DNA from: Pseudomonas bubulae
GTDB taxonomy: Bacteria; Pseudomonadota; Gammaproteobacteria; Pseudomonadales; Pseudomonadaceae
NCBI RefSeq assembly: GCF_037023725.1
Contig: NZ_CP146077.1
Span: 2,641,001-2,705,000, forward strand
DNA: 64,000 nucleotides
Direction of reading: 5' to 3'
Numbering within the stretch: the stretch's first letter is position 1; every line of letters starts with the position of its first letter. The position numbers and the translations under genes were made by a program. The notes below the pieces were generated by a model that was given only the letters and a program-made list of their open reading frames with translations, was not told the DNA's origin and made no database searches. Shown one piece after another: positions 55,563 to 63,200 of this stretch.

Positions 55563-55796
55563 TCAAGATGCGTTCAGGGCGCCTGCGTCCACTGCGAGCT
55601 TCAATTCCTGCGCCGAACCCCTGGCGGCAATTTCAGCCTGCTCGGCGGTCTTGAACCAGCGGTCTTTCTCGACCTGATGGTAAGTCACGGTTTTCAACGG
55701 TGGCTTGGCGCGCATCACGATCACGGCCTGAAACTCACCATCGACTTCTTTGGACTCGCCGCGGATAAAAAATTCGCCAATATCAAATTCCGTCAC
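55563..55796 (-). CDS. Small conserved hypothetical protein
   Basis: A 77-residue soluble protein reading TEFDIGEFFIRGESKEVDG from its second residue, with a central AVIVMRAKPPLKTVTYHQ strand region and a helical EQAEIAARGSAQELK tail. I chose the GTG at 55796, with GAAGGGA about nine bases upstream, since the protein pattern begins there and the upstream 45 residues look like noise. It converges with the 72-residue gene nine bases away. The function is unknown. Confidence 0.65.
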   Translation of the reverse strand: MTEFDIGEFFIRGESKEVDGEFQAVIVMRAKPPLKTVTYHQVEKDRWFKTAEQAEIAARGSAQELKLAVDAGALNAS

Positions 55797-56190
55797 GTGT
55801 CGCTTTCCCTTCGAGGTAATGAAGCCGGACAACCCGGCGGCATGGGCCAGGCTGATTTTTCGGCCAGTATGGCAGTTGTTGACAGCCAGCGGCGCAGTTA
55901 ACGACGAAAGCCCTGTAGAACCGGGCCTCAATCAAGAAAAATTTACGGATTCCCTGACTGAGAAGTGGATGTGTATACCCAACTTCGGGCATGAGCCGGT
56001 AGAATGGTGGTCCTGTCGTATTTTTAGTCTTGAAGTCACATGCCACTCCTTGCCCCATCAGCCAGGAGATTTTGCTGTACCCGGTTTTTTAATAAGTGGG
56101 CTGAGGCCTTTTTTCTGCTGCCTGTTATTTGTTCTGGTAGCGCCACTTCACGTTTTCGAGGGTTTTTCGTTGGCAGTCAGCAATCTGGAA
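55797..56190. other. 394-base gap with an open plus-strand frame
   Basis: The frame of the next gene stays open leftward to 55750, but this stretch has no recognisable protein pattern and overlaps the small gene on the other strand. TAGAAT at 56003 may be a -10 element. I see no other gene. Confidence 0.4.
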
Positions 56191-56640
56191 ATGCATGCGT
56201 TGTTTGTTCTGGGTGATTTGCGGGCACGTTTGGTCAAACTGTTCCAGTCCCGCTTTGTGTACGTTACCGAGCAGAACGCTGAAGGTATTTACATCGCTGA
56301 AATCGATACTGAATCAGCGCTGGTGGTAGATGACAAACCAGGTCTCGGGCTCAAGGTCGGTGATCATTTTCGCGCAGCAGTCTTGCCCAGCCGCGAAGGT
56401 GGCAAGTTCGAAATCAAATTTCGCGATATCAAAATGACGATCTACGGCATCGGTGACTACGCCTATGTCAGCTCGCCTCTGGGCGAAGGTATCGTGTTCA
56501 AGGAAGGTCAGACCGTGATGCTGATCTTCGCAGCCCAGGAGCAGCTCAAGGAAGGCCTGAGCAAGACCCTCAAGGCAGTGACCGCCAAAGCGGCCAAATG
56601 GCCCAAGGGCGAGCTGGCGTTCAAGGCCAGCAAAGAGTGA
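56191..56640 (+). CDS. Hypothetical soluble protein, unknown function
   Basis: A 149-residue protein from the ATG at 56191 (MHALFVLGDLRARLVKLFQSRF). It contains beta-rich segments (FVYVTEQNAEGIYIAEIDT, YAYVSSPLGEGIVF, TVMLIFAAQEQL) and a basic helical tail (KTLKAVTAKAAKWPKG). The start is uncertain: a TTG at 56170 has a better spaced GAGGG. No family recognised, no signal peptide. A palindromic repeat follows the stop. Confidence 0.6.
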   Translation: MHALFVLGDLRARLVKLFQSRFVYVTEQNAEGIYIAEIDTESALVVDDKPGLGLKVGDHFRAAVLPSREGGKFEIKFRDIKMTIYGIGDYAYVSSPLGEGIVFKEGQTVMLIFAAQEQLKEGLSKTLKAVTAKAAKWPKGELAFKASKE

Positions 56641-56661
56641 CCGAAACCTGAGCAAAACACC

Positions 56662-56815
56662 TGTAGCAGTTGACGAGTAGAACGAGGCTACGTCCGGCGG
56701 CGAAGCCGTCGTAAACCCGGTGAGCCGGGTTTGACTGGCAGACCGCAGTGCCTGTTTTGGGGCTGCTGCGCAGCACAACGCAGCCTCGTTCCTACGCCAG
56801 CAGCTACAGAATCAC
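56662..56815. repeat. Diverged copy of the 'GTAGCAGCTGACGAG' inverted repeat
   Basis: The left arm GTAGCAGTTGACGAGTAGAACG and the right end AACGCAGCCTCGTTCCTACG...AGCAGCTACAG are recognisable, with an inner AAACCCGG/CCGGGTTT hairpin at 56714. Confidence 0.65.
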
Positions 56816-56944
56816 TGCAACTGTGGGAGCGAGCCTGCAACAGAGTCTCTCCAGAGACTGCCAGCTCACGTTTTTCGGGATTTTTCGTACAGGTTTGTCA
56901 ATTGCTGCGTGACGGTTGAGGCCTGCTTGATCTTGTTTGTTTAA

Positions 56945-57245
56945 CTGATACGTTGAGTACATATCCGGCATTTGTGTCTAACGGAGACTATGGTTTCGAC
57001 CTTACGTCGAGTCCCTTTTGGAAGGACCCAAAAGGAACCAAAAGGTCCTCGCCCCATCGTACGGCCTTCGCTGCGCTCAGGTTCCCTCGCTCCGGTCCTG
57101 CTCCGTGGGCACGCCGCCACGGGCCATCCATGGCCCCGTCGCGGCTCTCCCGGCATCCATGCCGGTCGACCCACTCCTCAGCACCTCCTCTCGGCCTCCC
57201 GGGAGGGCTGGCAGATCAAAAACACTGCGCCCCGAGGCGGCCGAC
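56945..57245. repeat. Probable dispersed Pseudomonas repeat (about 300 bases)
   Basis: The block starting GAGTACATATCCGGCATTTG and running through TTACGTCGAGTCCCTTTTGG and AACCAAAAGGTCCTCGCCCC matches my recollection of a multicopy element in fluorescens-lineage genomes that is often mis-annotated as small proteins. Base composition is very GC-rich in its second half. Open frames inside it (for example one of 77 codons on the minus strand) are not believed to be genes. Confidence 0.55.
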
Positions 57246-57280
57246 CGGCCGGCCTGTTCGGTTCGCGTGTACTGCGCAAT

Positions 57281-57390
57281 CTCTGTAGATACTCTGTTGC
57301 AGGTCAAGCCCTATTGTGGGAGCGAGCCTGCTCGCGAACGACCTTCGCGAGCAGGCTCGCTCCCACAGTTGCAGTGTTCCTGTAGCAGCA
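57281..57390. repeat. Full-length REP-like repeat with flanks
   Basis: The hairpin at 57315-57367 has the arms TGTGGGAGCGAGCCTGCTCGC and their exact complement. The left flank CTGTAGATACTCTGTTGCAGG and right flank CCCACAGTTGCAGTGTTCCT are shared with the shortened copy at 7996-8070. Confidence 0.8.
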
Positions 57391-57413
57391 GCCTTCGTTC
57401 CTCGGCAGCTACA
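57379..57413. repeat. Short GTAGC.../GCTAC palindrome
   Basis: CTGTAGCAGCAGCC and GGCAGCTACAG pair imperfectly around TTCGTTCCTC, a minimal relic of the second repeat family. Confidence 0.4.
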
Positions 57414-57524
57414 GGGGCAGTTACCCCATCCCTCAAACAGCCTAACCCTTACGGACGATGTTCAAGGCCCGGCCCCGTCTGATTATCGCGACTACTTTCA
57501 ACCAGTGTGCGAGGGACCGCGAGC

Positions 57525-59903
57525 ATGGGCGCTTTTGTCTTGTCATCGGCTGTGCAACGCGGCGCCGAGCAGTTGATGGCCCGGCGCAAAGCCTTGCTCG
57601 GCTTTTTTCTGTTGCTCACCCTGGCCTTGGGCTACAGCGCCACCCAGGTTCGCCTGGACCCCGGTTTCAACAAGCAGATACCGGTGCGCCATGCCTACAT
57701 GATCAACTTCCTGGACTTCAGCCGTATCTTTACCGGCGCCAATCGCCTGCTGGTCAGCGTGCACTGGAAAGGCGAGGGGGATATCTATAACCCCGAGTTC
57801 CTCCAGACCCTGCAAAACGTCACCGATGACGTGTTTTATCTCTCCGGGGTCAGCCGCCCCAGCGTCACCTCGCTGTTTACCCCCAACGTGCGCTATATCG
57901 AAATCACTGAAGACGGCTATGTCGGTGATCTGGTGGTGCCGCCGCAATACGCCGCCACCCCCGCAGATTTGCAACAGGTACGCAGTAATGCCGCGCGCTC
58001 CGGGCAGATCGGCCGGCTGCTGGCCAATGACCTCAAATCCGCGCTGGTGCGCGCTGACCTGCAGGACATCGATCCGAAGACCGGCCAGCCCGTAAGCTAC
58101 ATACAAATTGCCCGTGGCCTGGAAGACATCCGCGCCAAATACGCCAGCGACGATATCGAAATCAATATCGTGGGCTTTGCCAAACTGGTCGGCGACGTGG
58201 TCGAAGGGCTGAACACGGTGATGGGTTTTTTCGCCATCGCGTTCCTGATCACCGCCGCGTTGTTGTGGCTGTATTCACGCTCGTTGCGCCTGACCCTGGT
58301 GGCGCTGTTTGTCGCCTTGCTGCCAGTCGTGTGGTTACTCGGCCTGCTGCCATTGCTGGGCCTGGGTATCGACCCGATGTCGATACTGGTGCCGTTTCTG
58401 ATCTTCTCCATCGGTGTGTCCCATGCCGTGCAAATGACCAACGCCTGGAAGCAGGAAGTACTGGCCGGAAGTGATTCAGTGAGTGCGGCCAAGGTGGCGT
58501 TCAGCAAGATTTTTATCCCCGGCGCGCTGGCGCTGCTGATGAACGCCCTGGGTTTCGGGGTGATCATGCTGATCGATATCCCCATCGTCCACGAACTGGG
58601 CGTCACGGCCTGTATCGGTGTGATGCTGATGATCATCACCAACAAAATCGTTCTGCCGCTGCTCATCGCCCATCTGCAACTCGAGTCGCACCTGATGACG
58701 GCCAGGGCGCGCATTGCCAGCTCGCGTCACCCCCTGTGGTGGCGATTGTCGGCGCTGGCCACACCGGTACCGGCACTCTGGGTGTTTGCCCTGAGCCTGC
58801 TGCTGCTGGCGGCAGGCGCGTTCAAGGCCCGCGAACTGGCCACTGGTGATATCGGCACCGGCGCGCCGGAGCTGCGGGCCGACTCGCGCTACAACCAGGA
58901 CAACCAGAAAATCATCAGCAGTTACGCCATCGGCCTGGATGTGCTTTCGGTGTTTCTGACCATTCGCGATCGCAGTGAAGCCTGCCTGGACCCGGCCGTC
59001 ATGCGAGCGGTGGAAACATTCGACTTCAAGATGCGTGAAGTCCGCGGTGTGCAATCGGTGCAGAGCGTAGCGGGGATGAGCAAGCAGGTGATTGCCGGCA
59101 ACAACGAAGGCAACCCGCGCTGGGCGGCCATCCCCGGTTCCGCCCAGGGTTTGCAACAGGGCGCCTACGCCTATTCACCGGACTCGGGGCTGGTGACGGA
59201 CGGCTGCCAGAAAATGCAGATCCTGGTGTTCCTGACCGACCACGAAGGCGCCACCGTGGCCCATGTGCTGGATGAGGCCAGGCGCATTATCGCTGCGATT
59301 GCCGTGCCGGGGGTGGAGTTCAAGCTGGCGGGGGGCAATATCGGCGTGATGGCGGCGTCCAATGAAGCGGTCAAGCAGGCCGAAGTGGTGATGCTGGCGG
59401 CGTTGTTTGTGTCGGTGGCGCTGTTCTGCCTGCTGACCTTTCGCTCGGTGCGCGCAGTGTTGTGCATTCTGGTGCCCTTGGCGATTGTCGCGGTGCTGTG
59501 CAATGCACTGATGGCCCTGCTGGGTATTGGCCTCAAGGTCGCGACCTTGCCGGTAATGGCGCTGGGTGTGGGGGTAGGGGTGGACTACGGCATCTATCTG
59601 TACGAGCGCATCGAGCATGAGATGGCCGCGGGGCATGACCTGCGCGAAGCCTTCTACCGCGCCATGTGCCAGCGCGGCACGGCGGCGGTGTTTACCGCGC
59701 TGACCATGTCGCTGGGGGTGTGCACCTGGGTGTTTGCGCCCCTCAAGTTCCAGGCCGATATGGGTGTGCTGTTGGCCTTCATGTTTATGGTCAACGTGCT
59801 GGGGGCGATCTTCCTGCTGCCGGCACTGGCTGCGTGGTTCAACCTGGGCAAGCCGCTGGTGGAACCCGCGATGCTCACGATTGCGCAATCAGCCAGAGCG
59901 TGA
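57525..59903 (+). CDS. MMPL/RND-superfamily exporter
   Basis: A 792-residue inner-membrane protein of the hydrophobe-exporter (MMPL) branch: one N-terminal helix, a periplasmic loop, a block of five helices with SIGVSHAVQMTNAWKQ, a second single helix (VFALSLLLLAAGAFKA), a second loop and a final block with GVGVGVDYGIYLYERIEHEM. The GxxxDY motif in the last is the proton-relay signature. GAGGGA lies eight bases before the ATG at 57525. Genes for DUF1329 and DUF1302 proteins follow on the same strand, and this trio recurs in Pseudomonas. A lipid or other hydrophobic substrate is inferred from the family. Confidence 0.88.
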   Translation: MGAFVLSSAVQRGAEQLMARRKALLGFFLLLTLALGYSATQVRLDPGFNKQIPVRHAYMINFLDFSRIFTGANRLLVSVHWKGEGDIYNPEFLQTLQNVTDDVFYLSGVSRPSVTSLFTPNVRYIEITEDGYVGDLVVPPQYAATPADLQQVRSNAARSGQIGRLLANDLKSALVRADLQDIDPKTGQPVSYIQIARGLEDIRAKYASDDIEINIVGFAKLVGDVVEGLNTVMGFFAIAFLITAALLWLYSRSLRLTLVALFVALLPVVWLLGLLPLLGLGIDPMSILVPFLIFSIGVSHAVQMTNAWKQEVLAGSDSVSAAKVAFSKIFIPGALALLMNALGFGVIMLIDIPIVHELGVTACIGVMLMIITNKIVLPLLIAHLQLESHLMTARARIASSRHPLWWRLSALATPVPALWVFALSLLLLAAGAFKARELATGDIGTGAPELRADSRYNQDNQKIISSYAIGLDVLSVFLTIRDRSEACLDPAVMRAVETFDFKMREVRGVQSVQSVAGMSKQVIAGNNEGNPRWAAIPGSAQGLQQGAYAYSPDSGLVTDGCQKMQILVFLTDHEGATVAHVLDEARRIIAAIAVPGVEFKLAGGNIGVMAASNEAVKQAEVVMLAALFVSVALFCLLTFRSVRAVLCILVPLAIVAVLCNALMALLGIGLKVATLPVMALGVGVGVDYGIYLYERIEHEMAAGHDLREAFYRAMCQRGTAAVFTALTMSLGVCTWVFAPLKFQADMGVLLAFMFMVNVLGAIFLLPALAAWFNLGKPLVEPAMLTIAQSARA

Positions 59904-59920
59904 GTGGGCGCCAGGTTTCA

Positions 59921-60007
59921 GGTGGGAGCGGGCTTGCTCGCGATTCAGGCGCCGCGATGTATCAGCCAGACCACGTCGATCCAATCGCGGGCACGCCCGC
60001 TCCCACC
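59921..60007. repeat. REP-like inverted repeat inside the operon
   Basis: GGTGGGAGCGGGCTTGCTCGCGATT and AATCGCGGGCACGCCCGCTCCCACC pair with a few mismatches. It sits in the gap between the MMPL and DUF1329 genes. Confidence 0.8.
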
Positions 60008-60042
60008 AGTAAATGTGCATGACCAATAAAAAGGAGAACTCC

Positions 60043-61425
60043 ATGGGACGCATCACCCATATGGGCGGCTGGCTGTCAGTTGCCCTGGCATTGCAGGGTT
60101 ACAGCGCTCTGGCGCTGGCCCAGGCCCCTGCCGACCAGATCACCCGGCTGGGCAAGGACCTGACCTGTGTCGGCGCCGAAAAGGCGGGTAACGCCGCAGG
60201 CACCATCCCTGCTTTTGGCGGCCAATGGCTGGGCGCGGCACCGGGGATGAAGTTCGAGGGCACGGGCAAGCATCCCGTAGACCCTTACCCCAACGAAAAG
60301 CCGCTGTTTGTGATCACCGCGCAAAACCTCAGTCAGTACGACGGGCACTTGTCCGAGGGGCAAAAGGCCCTGTTCAAACTCTATCCGCAAACATTCCGCA
60401 TGCCGGTTTACCCTTCGCACCGTGACTTTCGTTTTTCTGACACGGTGTGCAAGGCCACCCTGGAAAATGCCTCGGTCGCCAAACTGGTCGACGACGGCGA
60501 AGGCGTGGTTGCCCGCACTGGCGGGGTAGCATTCCCGATACCGCAAAACGGTATTGAACTGCTGAAAAATGCCTCGCTGTTTACCGTGCGTGCCTGGACC
60601 GAGGAATACACTTCGGACAACGCCTATGTGCTCAAGGATGGCAATATCAACTGGGGCCGCGTGCACTCGCGCAATATGGCGCCGGGGCTGGAGCCGGGCA
60701 AGATTGGCGACACGGTGGGCAATTCGTCTTTCTACCTTAACGAAACCCTGCTGCCACAGCGCGACAAGGGTGAAATCAACACCGGTACCGAGTACTGGAA
60801 CGACAAGACCGAGCCGCGCCAGAGCTGGCGCTACGATCCGGGTACGCGGCGTGTGCGGCAGTCGCCGGGTTACGGTTTTGACATGGCCTTTCCGGGCTCC
60901 GGCGGTTCGATCACCGTCGACGAAGTACGCATCTTCAACGGCTCGGCCCAGCGCTATAACTGGAACATCGTCGGTAAAAAAGAGCTGTATATCCCTTACA
61001 ACACTGCGCGCCTGCACGCCGGTGACCTGAAGTACGCGAGCATGCTCACTCCCGGTCATATCAACCCCGACAACATGCGTTACGAACTGCATCGCGTGTG
61101 GGTGCTCGAAGGTGTGCTCAAGCCGGGTAACCGCCATCTGTACGGCAAGCGCACGCTGTATATCGACGAAGACAGCTGGTTCCCGATCATGGGTGACAAC
61201 TACGACAACCGCGGCGAGTTGTGGCGCACCTCGATGGTCAATTACTTCTATGCCCCGGAAACGCAAACCTGGCAGGCCGGTGTTGGCCTGCATCACGACC
61301 TGAACGCTGGCAGTTATCTGGCCTTCAACCTGATCAACGAACAACGCAACGGCTATGTGCTGAACAAAGGCGGTTTTGCTGCTGGCGATTTTGGCCCCGA
61401 AGCGGCACGTCGGGCCGGCAAGTAA
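60043..61425 (+). CDS. DUF1329 periplasmic protein
   Basis: A 460-residue exported protein with a signal peptide (MGRITHMGGWLSVALALQGY, cleavage after ALA near 27). Family hallmarks: LGKDLTCVGAEKAGN at the mature start, GTRRVRQSPGYGFDM, and FYAPETQTWQAG near the end. The fold is thought to resemble the LolA/LolB lipoprotein carriers, with a large hydrophobic cavity. AAGGAG precedes the ATG at 60043. Between an inner-membrane MMPL exporter and an outer-membrane DUF1302 protein, it is well placed to be the periplasmic carrier of a hydrophobic molecule. Not biochemically characterised as far as I know. Confidence 0.86.
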   Translation: MGRITHMGGWLSVALALQGYSALALAQAPADQITRLGKDLTCVGAEKAGNAAGTIPAFGGQWLGAAPGMKFEGTGKHPVDPYPNEKPLFVITAQNLSQYDGHLSEGQKALFKLYPQTFRMPVYPSHRDFRFSDTVCKATLENASVAKLVDDGEGVVARTGGVAFPIPQNGIELLKNASLFTVRAWTEEYTSDNAYVLKDGNINWGRVHSRNMAPGLEPGKIGDTVGNSSFYLNETLLPQRDKGEINTGTEYWNDKTEPRQSWRYDPGTRRVRQSPGYGFDMAFPGSGGSITVDEVRIFNGSAQRYNWNIVGKKELYIPYNTARLHAGDLKYASMLTPGHINPDNMRYELHRVWVLEGVLKPGNRHLYGKRTLYIDEDSWFPIMGDNYDNRGELWRTSMVNYFYAPETQTWQAGVGLHHDLNAGSYLAFNLINEQRNGYVLNKGGFAAGDFGPEAARRAGK

Positions 61426-61514
61426 CGCCCTGACGCCATCCTGCTGTCTGCCACGGGCCCTGCCTGTGCGCAGGTGGCCGGGCGGAGCAAAACAACAATA
61501 ACAAGGAGCAAGGC

Positions 61515-63128
61515 ATGTTCAAGCAATACACGCGTGTTGTCGGGACCGGTTTATTGTCGGGGCTGAGCGGTCTGGCCCTGGCGGCACCTACCCTCGAGCT
61601 GGGCGAAAACACCACCCTCGACTCTTCTCTGACCGTCAACTACACGGCCTCGATGCGTACCGCAAAACCGGATCACGAATACCTGAACAACATCAACTAC
61701 GATGATGCCACGCGCAACTTCAAGCGCGGCTCGCTGATCAACAACCGGGTCAGCGTATTTGGCGAGTTGATGCTCAAGCACGACAACCTCGGCGCCGTGG
61801 TGCGCGGCAGTCATTTCTATGACGAGGTCTACCACCAGCGCAACGACAACGACTCACCGGACACGGTGAACAAGACCGGACGCTACAACGACTTCAGCCA
61901 GGACACGCGCAAACTCAGCGGCAGCAAGGCGCGGCTGCTGGATGCTTATGTGTATGGCGACTTTACCGTCAATGACGACCAGTACCTGTCACTAAAGGCC
62001 GGGCGGCATCTGGTGGCCTGGGGCGAGAGCCTGTTCTGGCCCAACATCAGCCAGGGCCAGGCACCGGTGGATTCGACCAAGTTCAACGTGCCCGGCACCG
62101 AAGCCAAGGATGCCTACTTGCCGGTGGGGCAGATATCGGGCGCGTGGTCGGTGAATGAAGACCTGACCCTGCTCGGGTTCTACCAGTACAAGTGGGAAGA
62201 AACCCAGCTCAACCCCGTGGGCGACTACTTTGGCAGCGATACCTTTGGCCCGGGGGCCGAGTTTTTCCGGCTCGCCCCGGGTATCGTCGACAACCTGCCC
62301 AACGGGGCCGCAGTCGGCTACGCCGGCTCGGTCAAACCGGGCGACAGCGGCGAGTGGGGCCTGGGCACCCGATACCGGGTGACGCAAAACACCGAGGTCG
62401 GCCTGTTTCATTACCGTTATCACGACCGCGTCCCGGCACTGTTCTTCGACTTTACCGGGCAGACCCATTACTCGTCCCTGAACAAAGTGGGTGGCAACGG
62501 CAATGGCCCGAGTTACCAGCTGGGTTACTTTGACAACATCAAGCTCACCGGCATCAGTTTCACCACCAAAGCCGGTGATTCGGTGCAGTTCGCCGGTGAC
62601 CTGAGCTATCGCGACGGCGCGGCGGTGTACCTGAGCAACGGTGCGCCGGCGCGGGGGCAGGTGTGGCAGGGAAACCTGAATGCCGTGTACATGATCGGGC
62701 CGACGTTTATGGCGCAGCAGACCACCCTGATGACCGAGGTGGTGCACCAGCGCATCCAGGGCGTGGATGACCTGACCATTAGCGGTGGCGGGGCGGGCAC
62801 GGACGGGACTTTCAATAAATATGTGTATGACGGTCAAACACGGGGTTCAAGCCTGTTGGGGATCGGCGCCTATTTCGATCACCCCAGCGTATTCAACGGC
62901 TGGGACTTGACCACCAAGGCCACCTGGACCCAGAACATTGACGGCAGTGCCTATTCGGGGTTGGGCCGTGCTGAAAAGCGTCTGACAGTGGGTGGTGATT
63001 TCAAGTACCTGGGCAACTTTCAGCTGGGGCTGACTTATGTGGCGTATTTGAGCTCGGCCGATATTGCCCAGGGACGGACAATGGCGGATCGGGATTACCT
63101 GTCGTTCAATGGCAAGTACACCTTTTGA
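61515..63128 (+). CDS. DUF1302 outer-membrane protein
   Basis: A 537-residue exported protein with a signal peptide (MFKQYTRVVGTGLLSGLSGL, cleavage near ALA-AP). The rest is an antiparallel beta-barrel pattern with family motifs DAYVYGDFTV, SLKAGRHLVAWGESLFW near residue 160 and a terminal LSFNGKYTF ending in Phe, the outer-membrane assembly signal. AAGGAGCAAGGC precedes the ATG. It lies 89 bases after DUF1329 and is usually found with it. Probably a channel or receptor for the hydrophobic substrate of the module. Confidence 0.87.
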   Translation: MFKQYTRVVGTGLLSGLSGLALAAPTLELGENTTLDSSLTVNYTASMRTAKPDHEYLNNINYDDATRNFKRGSLINNRVSVFGELMLKHDNLGAVVRGSHFYDEVYHQRNDNDSPDTVNKTGRYNDFSQDTRKLSGSKARLLDAYVYGDFTVNDDQYLSLKAGRHLVAWGESLFWPNISQGQAPVDSTKFNVPGTEAKDAYLPVGQISGAWSVNEDLTLLGFYQYKWEETQLNPVGDYFGSDTFGPGAEFFRLAPGIVDNLPNGAAVGYAGSVKPGDSGEWGLGTRYRVTQNTEVGLFHYRYHDRVPALFFDFTGQTHYSSLNKVGGNGNGPSYQLGYFDNIKLTGISFTTKAGDSVQFAGDLSYRDGAAVYLSNGAPARGQVWQGNLNAVYMIGPTFMAQQTTLMTEVVHQRIQGVDDLTISGGGAGTDGTFNKYVYDGQTRGSSLLGIGAYFDHPSVFNGWDLTTKATWTQNIDGSAYSGLGRAEKRLTVGGDFKYLGNFQLGLTYVAYLSSADIAQGRTMADRDYLSFNGKYTF

Positions 63129-63131
63129 CCC

Positions 63132-63182
63132 GGGCCCTCACGGCAACCCTCTCCCGGAGGGAGAGGGGCGGGATGAGAGGGC
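63132..63182. terminator. Palindromic repeat after DUF1302 gene
   Basis: AACCCTCTCCCGGAGGGAGAGGGGC is a strong hairpin flanked by GCCCTCACGG and GGATGAGAGGGC. Third copy of the type at 15842 and 50485, again a few bases after a stop codon. Confidence 0.6.
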
Positions 63183-63200
63183 TTGTGATTCTCAGCCCGT

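Noticed and set aside
56941..57174. 77-codon minus-strand frame in the dispersed repeat
   Set aside because: Lies inside what looks like a multicopy repeat; such frames are recurrent false predictions.
60076..61344. 422-codon minus-strand frame opposite the DUF1329 gene
   Set aside because: The plus-strand gene has a signal peptide, ribosome binding site and family motifs; the antisense frame has none.
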